From positions 25,473,197 to 25,537,196 of the forward strand of contig NC_059356.1 in the NCBI RefSeq assembly GCF_019703515.2: a stretch of DNA of 64,000 bases, written 5' to 3'. Position numbers and translations under genes: made by a program. Below the pieces are notes generated by a model. That model saw only the letters and a program-made list of their open reading frames with translations. It searched no databases and was not told where the DNA came from. Origin of the DNA: Myxocyprinus asiaticus (taxonomy: Eukaryota; Chordata; Actinopteri; Cypriniformes; Catostomidae). Of the stretch, positions 14,380-23,226 are shown piece by piece; within the stretch, counting starts at the first letter, position 1; each line of letters begins with the position of its first letter.

Positions 14380-17300
14380 ATTCAGTGAGGGGCAGTTCTG
14401 TGGACGGAAATGCCTTGTTGATGAGAGGTCAACAGAGAATGGCCAGACTGGTTCGAACTGACAAAGTCAACGGTAACTCAGATAACCGCTCTGTACAATT
14501 GTGGTGAGAAGAATAGCATCTCAAAATGCTATTCTGAGATGCGGGGTGTCGCTGTTTTGGCGGCATGAGGGGAACTACACAATATTAGGCAGGTGGTTTT
14601 AATGTTGTGGCTGATCGGTGTATAAGCATCAGTGTTTCTTGCACCGCTATTCAGCAGCGGCGCTCCGCATTGTATAGGGCTAAACGATCCTTCTGATCTA
14701 TACTCGATGACCTTATGTGAATGTTAAACTGCAAAGGGCTGTGATGTGATTTAATCAAACAGTCTGTACATGATGCTCGTGTGGAGCTCTTTTCTGAGCA
14801 TGCGAGTCGGTTCTGTGCCGCTCCACGAATTTCATCTTGTGCACAGAATAACAGCTGTGTTGCGTTTAATCCATTTTGTCAACATTAAACTGACATTTTT
14901 AATGTAACTGTTGAGTATTGACTTGTACTCTTAAAGTGATAGTTAACTCAAAAATTAAACTTCTGTCATCTCTTACCTTTGTGTTGTTACAAACCTGTAT
15001 GACTTTTTCTTCCATTGAATTTGTTAGGGAGAATGTTTTAGTCACCATTCACTTTGATGCAGTGACAGTGAATGGTGACTGAGACATTGACTGAGACACT
15101 GCCTAACATCTCCTTTGGTGTTCTACAATAAGAGGCAAATTAATGCAGACTTGAGGGTAAATAATGACAGAAGTTTCATTTTTGGGTGAACTGCCCTCTA
15201 GCTACCTGTTAAAGTATTTGTTAAAGGCATCTGCAAAGAACATAATGCAAGTCAGCACATGATTGCATCACATCTTGCTGGGAAACAAGTGACCGAAAAG
15301 AAGGGCCGTAATGTAGACTGTATACTAAAAAATAAATAAATAAATAAAAAATAATAATAATTATATCTGAATAAAAAGAGGTAATCAGTGAGAAAAGTAG
15401 CCCCTGCATGATATTTAGGTGAGATTGTTGTAAAATTTCAGATGTTTTAGTATTACAAATTGTATCCCCCCCCCAAAAGCACGTAGGTGGAGGGGTGAAA
15501 GAGCTGAATTCTGTAGGAAACACTGATATGTATGCATGCATGTGTCGGGAGAAACAGCACATCCAGAGAAATTTCAAAGGGATGACTGCAAGATAAATAT
15601 AATAGGTGAGTAATGCTTGCTGAGGCACTGCAAAAAAAGGAAGACACCCACCTGAGCTGCAGTTCTTTTCTTTTGGAGCCATAGAGCTTTGGGCCTGTGG
15701 GGGCTGGGAAGTAGCCATGCCATCCTGCTCTCCAGCAGTTTTCTTGTTCCACATGTTGACATTGCCATAGTTATATTTGTTGGGATCTCCCCATGCTGAA
15801 GTACCATCATCAATCTCCGTTCTACGCCTGATGGATTCAGGAGATGGTTCTTCCCATCCAGTGGATAATTCTTCTTTAGAGGCAGTAGGCATCGGGCCTC
15901 CCAGCCATCCTGTAGGCTTGTTCTGACCAGGGGCTACAGTCTGAGGGTTGTTCCCACTCCTGAATGTTCCCATGCTGGATTCTTGGGATTTTCCCCAATC
16001 TGAAGAGTTGTTCGGTTTGATGGAGTCACCCCAAGTAGGGTTGGAGTAGCTTGGTTTGATTGGCTCGCCCCAGCCTTGGTTTTGACTGTTGGTCTTGACT
16101 GGTTCTCCCCATCCTGTGGTTGGACCACTCTGGTCGGGAGTGTTGGTGCCTCCCCAGGTGTTGCTTGTCCCACAACGGCCAGGTTCGCTCCAAACTGATC
16201 CAGAGCGGTCACTGTCGCTGTCCCAGCCACCGGAACCAGATTTCTGGGGCTCTCCCCAATGGTTTCCCTTTTGGCCTTCTCCGCCCCATCCCTCTTCGGC
16301 AGATTTTCCACCCCATCCCTGTTTTGCCTTCTGTGTATTATTCCAAGAGGAGGACTTCTCATCCTTTCCACCATTCCATGAGGAACTGCCCTTGTTCATT
16401 GCAACGGAAGAGGCTTCCTCCCAACCACCTTGCCCAACTGGGCCTTTGATTTCTCCCCAGCCAGTTGAAGGTTTCTTTTCGGTCCACCCAGGATCGCTAC
16501 TGTTGGTGGTGGATCCATCTCCCCACCCACCTGATTTAGACACATGCGGGAGAGCACTGCCCCACCCAGCTTGTCCATTTCCTGTCTTTTTATCAGAGCT
16601 CGATACATCCCAGGCAATGTTTTGGCGGACTGGTGTTTGACCCCACCCTGTGTTGGACAAGACCCTGGGGTCAATATCAATTTTAGTGAGAGCTGCATTT
16701 ATCATCCCCTGTTGATTACCCCTTCTTCGGTTGCTGTTGCGTTGTCCATCCCTATCGCTGCAACCTCCTGAACTTTCCCCACTTCCTTCACTGCCTGTTG
16801 ATTTGTTCCATGTGCTGCCTTGGGGCGCTTGTCCACAGCTTCCTATACCAAGAGCATCATCTTCCAAGGACTTCCATCCATTTGTTCCCTTCCTGCTCTC
16901 ATTCGTGTCATCATTGGAATGCTGACTGTTGCTGGGCAGAGTGTTCCACTCCCCATTTGAGACCTTAGTGCCAGTGTTTGAAGAGGTTGAGGAAGAGGAA
17001 GAAGAAGAGGAGGCACTCCCCCAGGGGCGAGGGATGCCAGCAGGGCCCACACCATTACCTGCACCCCAAGACATACTTTGTGATGTAGTGGACGCAGAGT
17101 CCCAACCTCCTCCATGACCGCCCATCCCATTATTATTATTCTTTAAAGAAGCAGCACTCACAGAGGAGCCATTGGCTCCAGACTGCATTAGAGTTGCATT
17201 CACAGTGTCACCCACAGCTTGGCCTTTAGGGACAGGACATTTGTCTCCAGAGTAATTAGTGCAGGGCGGAATGCCCCATGCTGTACCATAAGACCCATTG

Positions 17301-20300
17301 TTAATTCCCTCACTGTTGCCATGTTGAGAAATGGAAGTGCCATTACAGACTGTAGAAATAGGGAGCTGAGGAGAGCCCCCTGTGCTCACAGGCCAGGCTC
17401 GGTGCCCTGGGGGCTGTTCATTCATCTGCATTGAACCAGTAGAGTTTGGTAAACTAGAGGTCATCATGTTAGTAGTGTTATTTGGTCCATTAAATTCAGT
17501 GTTAAGGTTTTGAGGCTGCCCACTTGGAACCTTGTTTGTACCATTGACTTCAGCTTCGTACATATTTTCCTGCAGGCATTCCCAGGACATTTTAGAGTTG
17601 ATACTCTGTATGCTGGGTGTTTGACCTATGGTGCTTTGTTGAGTGTTGGTGCCACCATTCCCATTCCCCACAGGCCCATGGTGGTTGGACACAGTGTTCT
17701 GAAGAATGGGCCAGGCACCATGGTTGGCATTTGGGTTCAAAGTGCTTGGATTTATACCTCCATTGGCTGAGGAACCTTGGGTACCCCATGCATTTATTTT
17801 GCCATGGCTGCCTTCTGCCAGCTTGCTGCTGGGGCCCTCCACAGAGCCTTGACATGTGCTTAGCATCGAGCCATTGGACATACCCCAAGACCCCTTAACA
17901 CTCCCATTACCCACATTATTGCTGCCATTTGCAACCATGAAATGACTGCTGCCTTGTCTATTGCCATTGTTGTCACCACTGGTGTTCCCGGATGCCATCA
18001 TACTAAGATTCTTTTCAGACCCCGAGCTGGAGGCAGAGTCAGCATCCATACATTCAGAGGCTAACTCTGGGTCACTACCCGTGATGGAGGGCCAGGGTCC
18101 CTTATCTACAATTACTTTTCCCCAGTTGCTGTTCGAGTCGCTGCCAGTGCTCCACGGTGAATTTTCATACTGAGGTTCCAGACCAGCGTGTTCCAAATCT
18201 GTGGGCATAAAGTTCAAATCAGTTCTGAAGAAAAAAAAAGGACTGTACAAGAGTCAAATCATAAGTGATTATAAAGTCCTTAAACAAGATGTTTGTTGGC
18301 ACCATTGATAAGTTATTCAGCAAGACCTGACAAAAGGAATTCCAAAAGTAGGCAAAGACAACTAGGCTAAGCAAAACATAATGCCAGAATACAAAGAGTA
18401 CTGATATGTATGCATCACAGCTTTTGTGTTAGAGCTTTGACATTGGATATGGCAAAAAAGGTATGCTAGACTGAGAGTAAGATTTGCAAACCAAAGGAAT
18501 TCCTAAATGTGTCATCCTGATTAAGAGATCCACTGACCTAACACTATTACCCATAATCTAAACATACAGTTGAAGTCAGAAGTTTACATACACCTTAGCC
18601 AAATACATTTAAACTCAGTTTTTCACAATTCCTGACATTTAGTTGTAGAAAACATTCCCTGTCTTAAGTCAGTTAGGATCCCTACTTTATTTTAAGAATG
18701 TGAAATATCAGAATAATAGTACAGAGAATGATTTATTTCAGCTTTTATTTCTTTCATCACATTCCCAGTGGGTCAGAAATTTGTTAGTATTTGGTAGCAT
18801 TGCCTTTAAATTGTTTAACATGGGTCAAACATTTTGGGAAGCCTTCCACAAGCTTCTCACAATAAGTTGCTGGAATTTTGGCCCATTCCTCCAGACAGAA
18901 CTGGTGTAACTGAGTCAGGTTTGTAGGCCTCCTTGCTCACACACACTGTTTCAGTTCTGCCCACAAATTTTCTATCGGATTGAGGTCAGGGATTTGTGAT
19001 TGCCACTCCAATACCTTGACTTTGTTGTCCTTAAGCCATTTTGTCACAACTTTGGAGGTATGCTTAGGGTCACTGTCCATTTGGAAGACCCATTTGAGAC
19101 CAAGCTTTAACTTCCTGGTTGATGTTTTGAGATTTTGCTTCAATACATCCACATAATTTTCCTTCCTCATGATGCCATCTATTTTGTGAAGTGCTGCAGT
19201 CCCTCCTGCAGCAAAGCACCCTCACAACATGATGCTGCATCCCCCATGCTTCACAGCTGGGATAGTGTTCTTCGGCTTGCAAGCCTCACCCTTTTACCTC
19301 AACATAATGATGGTCATTATGGCCAAACAGTTAAATTTGTGTTTCATCAGACCAGAGGATCTTTGTCCCCATATGCAAAATATAGTCTGGCTTTTTTTTT
19401 TAATAGCGGTTTTAGAACAGTGGCTTCTTCCTTGCTGAGCAGCCTTTCAGGTCATGTCGATATAGGACTCATTTTACTGTGGATATAGATTCTTGTCTAC
19501 CCATTTCCTCCAGTATCTTCACAAGGTCCTTTGCTGTTGTTCTGGGATTGATTTGCACTTTTCTCACCAAACTACATTCATCTCTAGGAGACAGAATGCG
19601 TGTCATGGTGTTCCCATGGTGTTTATACTTGCATACTATTGTTTGTACAGATGAACGTGGTACCTTCAAGCGTTTGGAAATTGCTCCTAAGGATGAACCA
19701 GACTTGTGGAGGTCCACAATTTTTTTTCTGAGGTCTTGGCTGATTTCTTTTGATTGTCTCATGATGTCAAGCAGAGGCACTGAGTTTGGTAGGCCTTAAA
19801 ATACATCCACAGGCACACCTCCAATTGACTCCAATTAGCAGCTAATTGGCTAATTGCCTAAAGGCTTGACATCATTTTCTGGAATTTTCCAAGCTGCTTA
19901 AAGGCACAGTTAACTTAGTGTATGTAAACTTCTGACCCACTGGAATTGTGATATAGTCATTTAAAAGTGAAACTGTCTGTCTGTAAACAATTGTTGGAAA
20001 AATTACTTGTGTCATGCACAAAGTAGATGTCCTAAACAACTTGCCAAAACTATAGTTTGCTAATATGAAATCTGTGAAGTGGTTAAAAAAACTAGTTTTA
20101 ATGACTTCAACCTAAGTGTATTTAAACTTCTGACTTCAACTGTATGAAGTGTAATACATGCCACAAAACAAAAAAAAGCCAGACATTTCTTGGACAATGC
20201 ACTGGAAATTCAGCACACCTCCAATTACAATCTCAAAATTTGTCCATTTGAGAATTACTTGGCAATGGCTAACTGTCCATAGACCCTGCCTCTGTCCTGC

Positions 20301-21317
20301 TGAGAGGTGTCTTACTCAAGCGAGACTGAAACAGTAGTAGAGCTGCCACCATTTTGTAGCAGCAGCATGATCTTTCTGCATGCCAAGTGATAGTGGAGGG
20401 AAAGACAGACGATTGCTAGCAGCAAGACAGCGTGAGATGTCTCTGCAAGTTCGCTCATTTTGCATTAACACAGCAAGTGGCAGTGCTAAACCATAACACT
20501 AACGCAACTGATATCTTCCTTGAAATAAGCAGTTTCTGCTAGTCTGCTCTTGCTTTCAAATTTTTCCGCAAGATGGCTGCCAAGCTTCCTGGAGCGTTGT
20601 TCTCTTGCCAAGTCTGAGATCTTTCTTCCCTGGCTGTATTACTAACAGATATGGCAAGACAAACAAACAAAGACAGTCTCACTGCTGGTCTCAAGAAAAC
20701 AGTTTGTGACATGATAAAAAGGGAGATTCTGCTGAAGGTCACTGAGATGACCTCAGTAGAATAAACTTAGTCGCAGTTTGATCTCAAATCCTATCTCTCT
20801 AGAGACAAAGAGTCTGTTTTTATTCTTTAAGGCTTCTGTTATGAACACTTGAATTGTGCCATGGGCAAAATTCACAATCACTGGTTTACATTTTAAAAAC
20901 TAGCCTAATTCAGAAGTGTGTGGACTGTGAATCAGTTGGCAGCACAAGTGGTTTGGCTTTACATAACACAGGTTTGGCAGGAAAAAAGGGCAAGTCTGGA
21001 TACTTATGCCAAGATCGTATAACATTTTGCTTACAAGCAGTGCCAAAGCATATGACTATATTTAGTGATTCAAAATTACACTTGAGTGCTTAAGCAATAC
21101 TGTTTGTATTGCAGACTATTTAGACCATTAATCATATACAGAGGAAAACTTGCTACTTAATCTACCAAAATACAAAATGCCGAACAGGTCTGCTGTGACT
21201 TTTGGACTTATCACACATGCCAAACAAAAACAGTAAACAGCAACATGTGGTGAGAAAAAAAAAAGTGTCACCTGTTTGGTTAGAGGAGTGGCTGACGGAA
21301 TCCCGAATGGGAGCCAT
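1603..21317 (-). CDS. tnrc6a: Trinucleotide repeat-containing gene 6A protein (GW182 family), 20 spliced exons
   Basis: This is a cytoplasmic (P-body) scaffold of microRNA silencing. The GW/WG repeats bind Argonaute, and the C-terminal silencing domain recruits PABP and the PAN2-PAN3 and CCR4-NOT deadenylases. Twenty exons with GT-AG borders join in consistent phase to about 1,835 codons from the ATG at 21317-21315 to the TAG at 1605-1603; mammalian TNRC6A is about 1,960 residues. Order seen: GW-rich region, DDGTSAWG and DNGTSAWG motifs, Gln-rich part, PAM2 ([12 protein letters not shown] across a junction), P-GL (RPPPGL), RRM ([16 protein letters not shown]) and the C-terminus GGGESM. GGGESM and HFNLPHG-type RRM wording match TNRC6A rather than B or C (recognition from memory). 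The start is inferred because upstream exons are interrupted. Exons are at 21272-21319, 15652-18198, 12832-13041, 12502-12665, 10817-10894, 10642-10693, 10414-10541, 8721-8879, 8496-8624, 7884-8021, 7704-7778, 6819-7257, 5665-5802, 5391-5552, 5086-5226, 3533-3640, 3236-3445, 2666-2733, 2421-2560 and 1603-1978. Confidence 0.93.
2421..2560 (-). CDS. tnrc6a: tnrc6a exon: core of RRM
   Basis: Phase 0 start, ending two bases into the Met codon with donor gtaagt at 2420-2415. It encodes [19 protein letters not shown] and [20 protein letters not shown], the RRM core that in this family does not bind RNA in the usual way. The tract reads [10 protein letters not shown], with Cys where mammals have Arg (compared from memory). 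Confidence 0.95.
2666..2733 (-). CDS. tnrc6a: tnrc6a exon: entry into RRM
   Basis: Exon of 68 bp with acceptor aacag and donor gtaagg. It encodes [20 protein letters not shown] then TPQ, i.e. the last GW-like Trp before the RRM and the first RRM strand. Phases fit both neighbours. Confidence 0.93.
2800..3190. mobile_element. Small terminal-inverted-repeat element (Harbinger-like, non-autonomous)
   Basis: The left end GGTGTTTTCACACTTGG and the right end CTAGTGTGAAACCACC are imperfect inverted repeats of the kind also seen at 27658 and 51757-52480. No transposase. It sits in the intron between tnrc6a exons 2666-2733 and 3236-3445. Confidence 0.5.
3236..3445 (-). CDS. tnrc6a: tnrc6a exon: P-GL motif region
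   Basis: Exon of 210 bp with acceptor ctacag and donor gttagt. It encodes [20 protein letters not shown] followed by ELWKVPL, the P-GL motif [13 protein letters not shown] and [18 protein letters not shown]. This is the proline-rich segment of the bipartite silencing domain between PAM2 and the RRM. Confidence 0.94.
3533..3640 (-). CDS. tnrc6a: tnrc6a exon: Ser/Thr-rich linker after PAM2
   Basis: Exon of 108 bp with acceptor tttcag and donor gtcagt. It encodes [20 protein letters not shown] and [16 protein letters not shown], matching the linker of TNRC6A between PAM2 and the P-GL segment. Phase 1 on both sides. Confidence 0.92.
3700..4566. repeat. Large fold-back DNA element (AAAGGGATAGTTCACCC ends)
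   Basis: The left arm starts AAAGGGATAGTTCACCCAAA and the right arm ends with its complement (GGTGAACTATCCCTTT). Both arms pair over several hundred bases, including the CATTTACTCACC / GGTGAGTAAATG segment. No coding capacity. Related copies lie at 14931, 25405, 33890 and 56873. Confidence 0.8.
5086..5226 (-). CDS. tnrc6a: tnrc6a exon: second half of PAM2 and linker
   Basis: The acceptor is ggcag and the donor gtaagt. The exon starts with the Glu-Phe of the PABP-binding PAM2 motif ([13 protein letters not shown]) and continues [20 protein letters not shown] and [13 protein letters not shown]. The Phe and the second Trp, which contact the PABP MLLE domain in this family, are kept. Confidence 0.95.
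5391..5552 (-). CDS. tnrc6a: tnrc6a exon: first half of PAM2
   Basis: The acceptor is gatatag and the donor gtttgg. It encodes [38 protein letters not shown] and STNVNWPP, so PAM2 is split across this exon and the next one downstream. Phase 1 on both sides. Confidence 0.94.
5665..5802 (-). CDS. tnrc6a: tnrc6a exon upstream of PAM2
   Basis: Exon of 138 bp with acceptor ctctag and donor gtgtgt. It encodes [20 protein letters not shown] then [15 protein letters not shown] and [11 protein letters not shown]. The [10 protein letters not shown] stretch is a TNRC6 family signature. Confidence 0.93.
5953..6515. repeat. Fold-back element with GGTAACACTTTACAATAAGG ends
   Basis: Repeated segments GGTAACACT..ACAATAA..GGTT at 5955 and 6199 and the inverse TTATTGTAAAGTGTTACC near 6460-6480 and 6500 form an AT-rich palindromic cluster, apparently two overlapping copies. 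Non-coding. Confidence 0.7.
6819..7257 (-). CDS. tnrc6a: tnrc6a exon: Gln/Pro-rich middle domain
   Basis: Exon of 439 bp with acceptor tctag and donor gtgaat. It encodes [40 protein letters not shown] and [10 protein letters not shown]. Its second half ([20 protein letters not shown] and [20 protein letters not shown]) is less familiar to me and may be alternatively spliced in relatives. Confidence 0.9.
7704..7778 (-). CDS. tnrc6a: tnrc6a exon: Gln-rich
   Basis: Exon of 75 bp, phase 0 on both sides, acceptor tccag and donor gtttgt. It encodes [20 protein letters not shown] and QQEQQ, the Gln-rich segment that is longer in mammals. Confidence 0.9.
7884..8021 (-). CDS. tnrc6a: tnrc6a exon: [15 protein letters not shown] segment
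   Basis: Exon of 138 bp, phase 0, acceptor ctcag and donor gtattg. It encodes [20 protein letters not shown] and [20 protein letters not shown] then QINQLQ. The NQLSQ reiteration is a TNRC6A hallmark. Confidence 0.94.
8496..8624 (-). CDS. tnrc6a: tnrc6a exon: [17 protein letters not shown] segment
   Basis: Exon of 129 bp, phase 0, acceptor ctgcag and donor gtaaca. It encodes [20 protein letters not shown] and [20 protein letters not shown] then PSQ, colinear with the TNRC6A middle region. Confidence 0.92.
8721..8879 (-). CDS. tnrc6a: tnrc6a exon: variable middle segment
   Basis: Exon of 159 bp, phase 0, acceptor cttcag and donor gtgagt. It encodes [38 protein letters not shown] and NSASVRQ. 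The similarity to mammalian TNRC6A is weak inside but the AEES and SVRQ anchors and the phases fit. Confidence 0.85.
9153..9640. repeat. Interspersed repeat with CCCATGAAAT ends
   Basis: Begins AAAGATCCCATGAAATTG and ends TTTCATGGGGTCTTTA, imperfect inverted ends. Internal text (TTCTGTGTTGACATATG, AAACAGGAAATTG, TTTTAGGAGTACACTAGCAT) recurs at 51385-51750 and 54985-56200. Confidence 0.7.
9639..10289. repeat. Fold-back element with AATGTTCCAGGTTCAGTACA ends
   Basis: The left arm GGAATGTTCCAGGTTCAGTA is complementary to the right arm TACTGAACCCGGAACATT; the arms also share ACAAGTGAAG and GTTGATTACCACAAAAAT. Non-coding. A one-armed fragment lies at about 23070-23140. Confidence 0.8.
10414..10541 (-). 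CDS. tnrc6a: tnrc6a exon: DKRMDVEKH segment
   Basis: Exon of 128 bp with acceptor ctgcag and donor gtcagt. It encodes [34 protein letters not shown] and IDRNPYMDK, all colinear with the TNRC6A region after the Argonaute-binding domain. Confidence 0.93.
10642..10693 (-). CDS. tnrc6a: tnrc6a small exon: [17 protein letters not shown]
   Basis: Exon of 52 bp with acceptor ttacag and donor gtatgt. It encodes [17 protein letters not shown] and ends one base into a Gly codon completed by the next exon. Too short to be recognised as an ORF alone; supported by phase and family order. Confidence 0.9.
10817..10894 (-). CDS. tnrc6a: tnrc6a exon: [11 protein letters not shown] segment
   Basis: Exon of 78 bp, phase 0, acceptor ccttag and donor gtaaga. 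It encodes [20 protein letters not shown] and FNNMYT, the family stretch with the consensus W-x-N-x-F-V-K-Q-F-x-N. Confidence 0.92.
10895..12501. other. tnrc6a intron without recognised elements
   Basis: AT-rich intron between exons 12502-12665 and 10817-10894. I saw no gene, RNA or element with clear ends; only poly-T near 11258-11272. Confidence 0.6.
12502..12665 (-). CDS. tnrc6a: tnrc6a exon: WCGDEM and acidic EIGMW segment
   Basis: Exon of 164 bp with acceptor ctatag and donor gtaata. It encodes [35 protein letters not shown] and [14 protein letters not shown]. The tryptophans spaced in acidic context belong to the Argonaute-binding region. Confidence 0.93.
12832..13041 (-). CDS. tnrc6a: tnrc6a exon: DNGTSAWG motif
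   Basis: Exon of 210 bp with acceptor tcacag and donor gtatgt. It encodes [40 protein letters not shown] and [19 protein letters not shown] is the second copy of a motif that also occurs as DDGTSAWG at the end of the big exon. Confidence 0.93.
13754..13854. repeat. (TA)n then (CA)n microsatellite
   Basis: Perfect TA repeat at 13754-13807 followed by an AT-rich break and CA repeat to 13854. The CA tract abuts and has eroded the left tip of the fold-back element that follows. Confidence 0.95.
13853..14622. repeat. Fold-back DNA element (GATCAGCCACAACATTAAAA ends)
   Basis: The left arm starts GATCAGCCACAACATTAAAA and the right arm ends TTTTAATGTTGTGGCTGATC. The arms pair for about 250 bp, with small loops such as the poly-A at 14345-14379. 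A second copy is at 55075-55912. No ORF worth calling. Confidence 0.9.
14931..15198. repeat. Short fold-back element, relative of 3700-4566
   Basis: The left end AAAGTGATAGTTAACTCAAA and the right end TTTGGGTGAACTGCCCTC are degraded inverted ends; TTCTGTCAT / ATGACAGAA pair inside. Confidence 0.7.
15652..18198 (-). CDS. tnrc6a: tnrc6a large exon: GW/WG-rich Argonaute-binding domain
   Basis: Exon of 2,547 bp, 848 full codons, acceptor cccacag at the 18199 side and donor gtgggt. It starts with [11 protein letters not shown] and encodes the family block [20 protein letters not shown], then many GW/WG repeats ([59 protein letters not shown]), [15 protein letters not shown] and [22 protein letters not shown] pure Ser run lies near 16980-17015. 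The upstream acceptor at 18225 has a better pyrimidine tract but would bring in a stop when joined to the preceding exon; the ATTTGG start keeps the frame. Confidence 0.96.
18567..20142 (-). mobile_element. Tc1/mariner element, Sleeping Beauty-like family, copy A (defective)
   Basis: The element is 1,576 bp, starting CAGTTGAAGTCAGAAGTTTA and ending with the complement CTTCAACTG, flanked by TA at 18565-18566 and 20143-20144. It has outer and inner direct repeats of the IR/DR type (inner copy TGTAAACTTCTGACCCAC near 19920). The transposase runs on the minus strand: N-terminal paired-like DNA-binding part ([20 protein letters not shown]) at about 19750-19470 and the DDE end ([19 protein letters not shown]) at about 19170-18940. 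The catalytic strand reads LWSDETQI then a stop near 19340, so it is inactive. It lies in the tnrc6a intron between exons 21272-21319 and 15652-18198. Confidence 0.95.
20145..21271. other. tnrc6a intron stretch without recognised elements
   Basis: Intronic sequence between Tc1 copy A and exon 21272-21319. No convincing ORF, RNA gene or repeat end was seen. Confidence 0.55.
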
Positions 21318-21319
21318 GC
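21272..21319 (-). CDS. tnrc6a: tnrc6a small exon with the likely functional start codon
   Basis: Exon of 48 bp with acceptor catag and donor gtgaca. It encodes [15 protein letters not shown] and ends one base into the Asp codon of the large exon. The ATG at 21317-21315 has G at -3 and G at +4, a good context, and is the first in-frame ATG after the stop in the preceding exon. I do not recognise a domain here; the exon is assigned by phase and position. Confidence 0.8.
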
Positions 21320-21768
21320 CTATGAAACAAAAGAGCAACACAATGAGACACTCTTGACAGGAAGATTACAGCAGGACCGAGCCTGAAAAAACAGCTTCAA
21401 CTCTGCATATCCGACCTTTTCTAAACTGCCAATAAAAAAAGCCTCAAACTAAGACCATGACACAAACATCACTTTTGCTTATTCCACAGCTATGATCAAA
21501 GTCATTTCCACAAACACTGTGAAAGAAACAAGACTTAAAATTAACAGTACAATTTGAAAGCACACTGCGCGCTCACGTTAACAGATAAGCTACCATTTTT
21601 ACAAGTCACACCATTAACTGCACTTGCACTTTAAATTAGTGGCCAAACGATACAGGTTTTTCAATCGCCTATACAGATGCCAATATCTAGAGTGCAGAAC
21701 AGAACATTTTACATAACATTTGCTACATTTATACACACACACACAAACATGTGTTTTTGTAAAATAAA

Positions 21769-21927
<159 letters not shown>

Positions 21928-22046
21928 ATCGTTAGATTTGGAAGTGACAAAAGGAAGAACTAAAACTTTTGTTAATCAGCTGATGCCGATGATCTCAAAG
22001 TGGTCAAATATCAGACAATTTATTGGCCTGGCCAATATATCTATAA

Positions 22047-22318
22047 TAATAATAATAATAATTGTATTTATTTATCACATGTTATACATTTGCACATATA
22101 CAGTGAAATTCTTTTTTTTTTTTTTTTTTTTCCACATATCCCAGCTAAGCTGGGGTCAGAGTGCAGGGTCAGCCATGATACAGCGCCCCTGGAGCAGATA
22201 GGGTCAAGGGCCTTGCTCAAGGGCCCAACAGTAGCATCTTGGCAGTACTGGGGCTTGAACCACCGACATTCTGATCAGTAACCCAGAGCCTTAACCGCTG
22301 AGCCACCACTGTCCCTGT
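22047..22318. repeat. Teleost dispersed repeat (LINE/SINE tail type), copy 1
   Basis: Starts around TTTATTTATCACATGTTATA, has poly-T, then AGCTGGGGTCAGAGTGCAGG and ends AACCGCTGAGCCACCACTG. It is nearly identical to 61080-61336, inserted in the DIRS element. I recognise it as a very common fish repeat but cannot name the family with confidence. Confidence 0.8.
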
Positions 22319-22478
22319 ATCGGTTAATTACTGTAATCAATAGACATATCTGTCCTTGTAATTGTACCTTTCATTTCAACATGGGAATGCCTCTGCCTAT
22401 CGGCAATGAATAACATTAAACATGAGTCTCCATGCACCTGGCGGAAACTAAAAAGATCATTTTGCAGTGTAGTGGTAC

Positions 22479-22796
22479 CTGAGAGGTGGCTTTGGGTGCA
22501 GTGTAGGACAGGCCTCTCAGTCGTAAGCTCCACTGTCTGGCTAGAGATGAGCTGCACTTGAGTTCCCAGGGTGGCTGCAAGGACCGTGAGGGATTACCCA
22601 CGCTTCAACAGCTGCTTCTGTTTGTGCTGACAGACACTCGATGGAACTTCACAGAGTGGGTACCGAGGCAAGGCTTGGGGCTGACCACTGGCTGGGGCCC
22701 TCTTGGCATTGCTGATGGCGCAGGTAACAGTGGAGGTGCTGCTGTTAGAACTGGCAGACTGAGGCTGGCTGAAACTTGATTGGATAGGTTCTGGCA
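22479..22796 (-). pseudogene. tnrc6a: tnrc6a upstream exon with in-frame stop (former N-terminal coding exon)
   Basis: Exon of 318 bp with acceptor tttcag and donor gtacca, in phase with 21272-21319. It encodes [38 protein letters not shown] and KQLLKRG, clearly the N-terminal TNRC6A exon. TAA at 22596-22594 follows KRG, where the family continues with a Gln. After the stop the same frame goes on SLTVLAATLGTQVQLISSQ, still resembling the family. The normally invariant Arg-Glu-Val-Pro-Pro stretch after RYP reads [10 protein letters not shown]. It is probably spliced into the mRNA but does not code through. Confidence 0.8.
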
Positions 22797-23226
22797 CTGA
22801 AATCAAAACAATAACAAGAATTCAAAACTATATTTGATCCTGTACAACTTTGCACTATTAAAAGAAACCAAGTCAATAAAGCAAACGTTTAAAAAAAAAA
22901 AAAAAAAGAAAATGCATATTTTTTTCCCATTCCTTCTACTAGATCACCACTCATTTATAGTCCACGTATTATGCTTAACACGTATTATGCTTTTGAAAAA
23001 CAGTGTGTATTTAATATTTTGTGTATCGGACCCGTTTACTTTCAATGTATGTGCCTTACTGTATGCAATTATTTTCGGTGGTAATCAACATGCCACAAAT
23101 GCTGTCAACAGAGTTTAACTTGTATTAAACCCATAACACTCATTGTAAGAATAAATATCTATGAATTAATGTAGTCTCAACGCAGTGCTGGTTTTCATGG
23201 TAATGTCTGCTCTGAGTGCTGTTCAC

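Noticed and set aside
15221..15651. Extension of the 1009-residue open frame past 15651
   Set aside because: The donor at 15651 ends the tnrc6a exon; the remaining frame has no family similarity and reads into low-complexity intron.
16089..16640. 183-residue plus-strand frame opposite the tnrc6a large exon
   Set aside because: Shadow of the GW-repeat coding strand.
18199..18250. Start of the large exon at 18250 or 18224
   Set aside because: Splicing the preceding exon to the 18224 acceptor introduces a stop; only the 18198 acceptor keeps phase.
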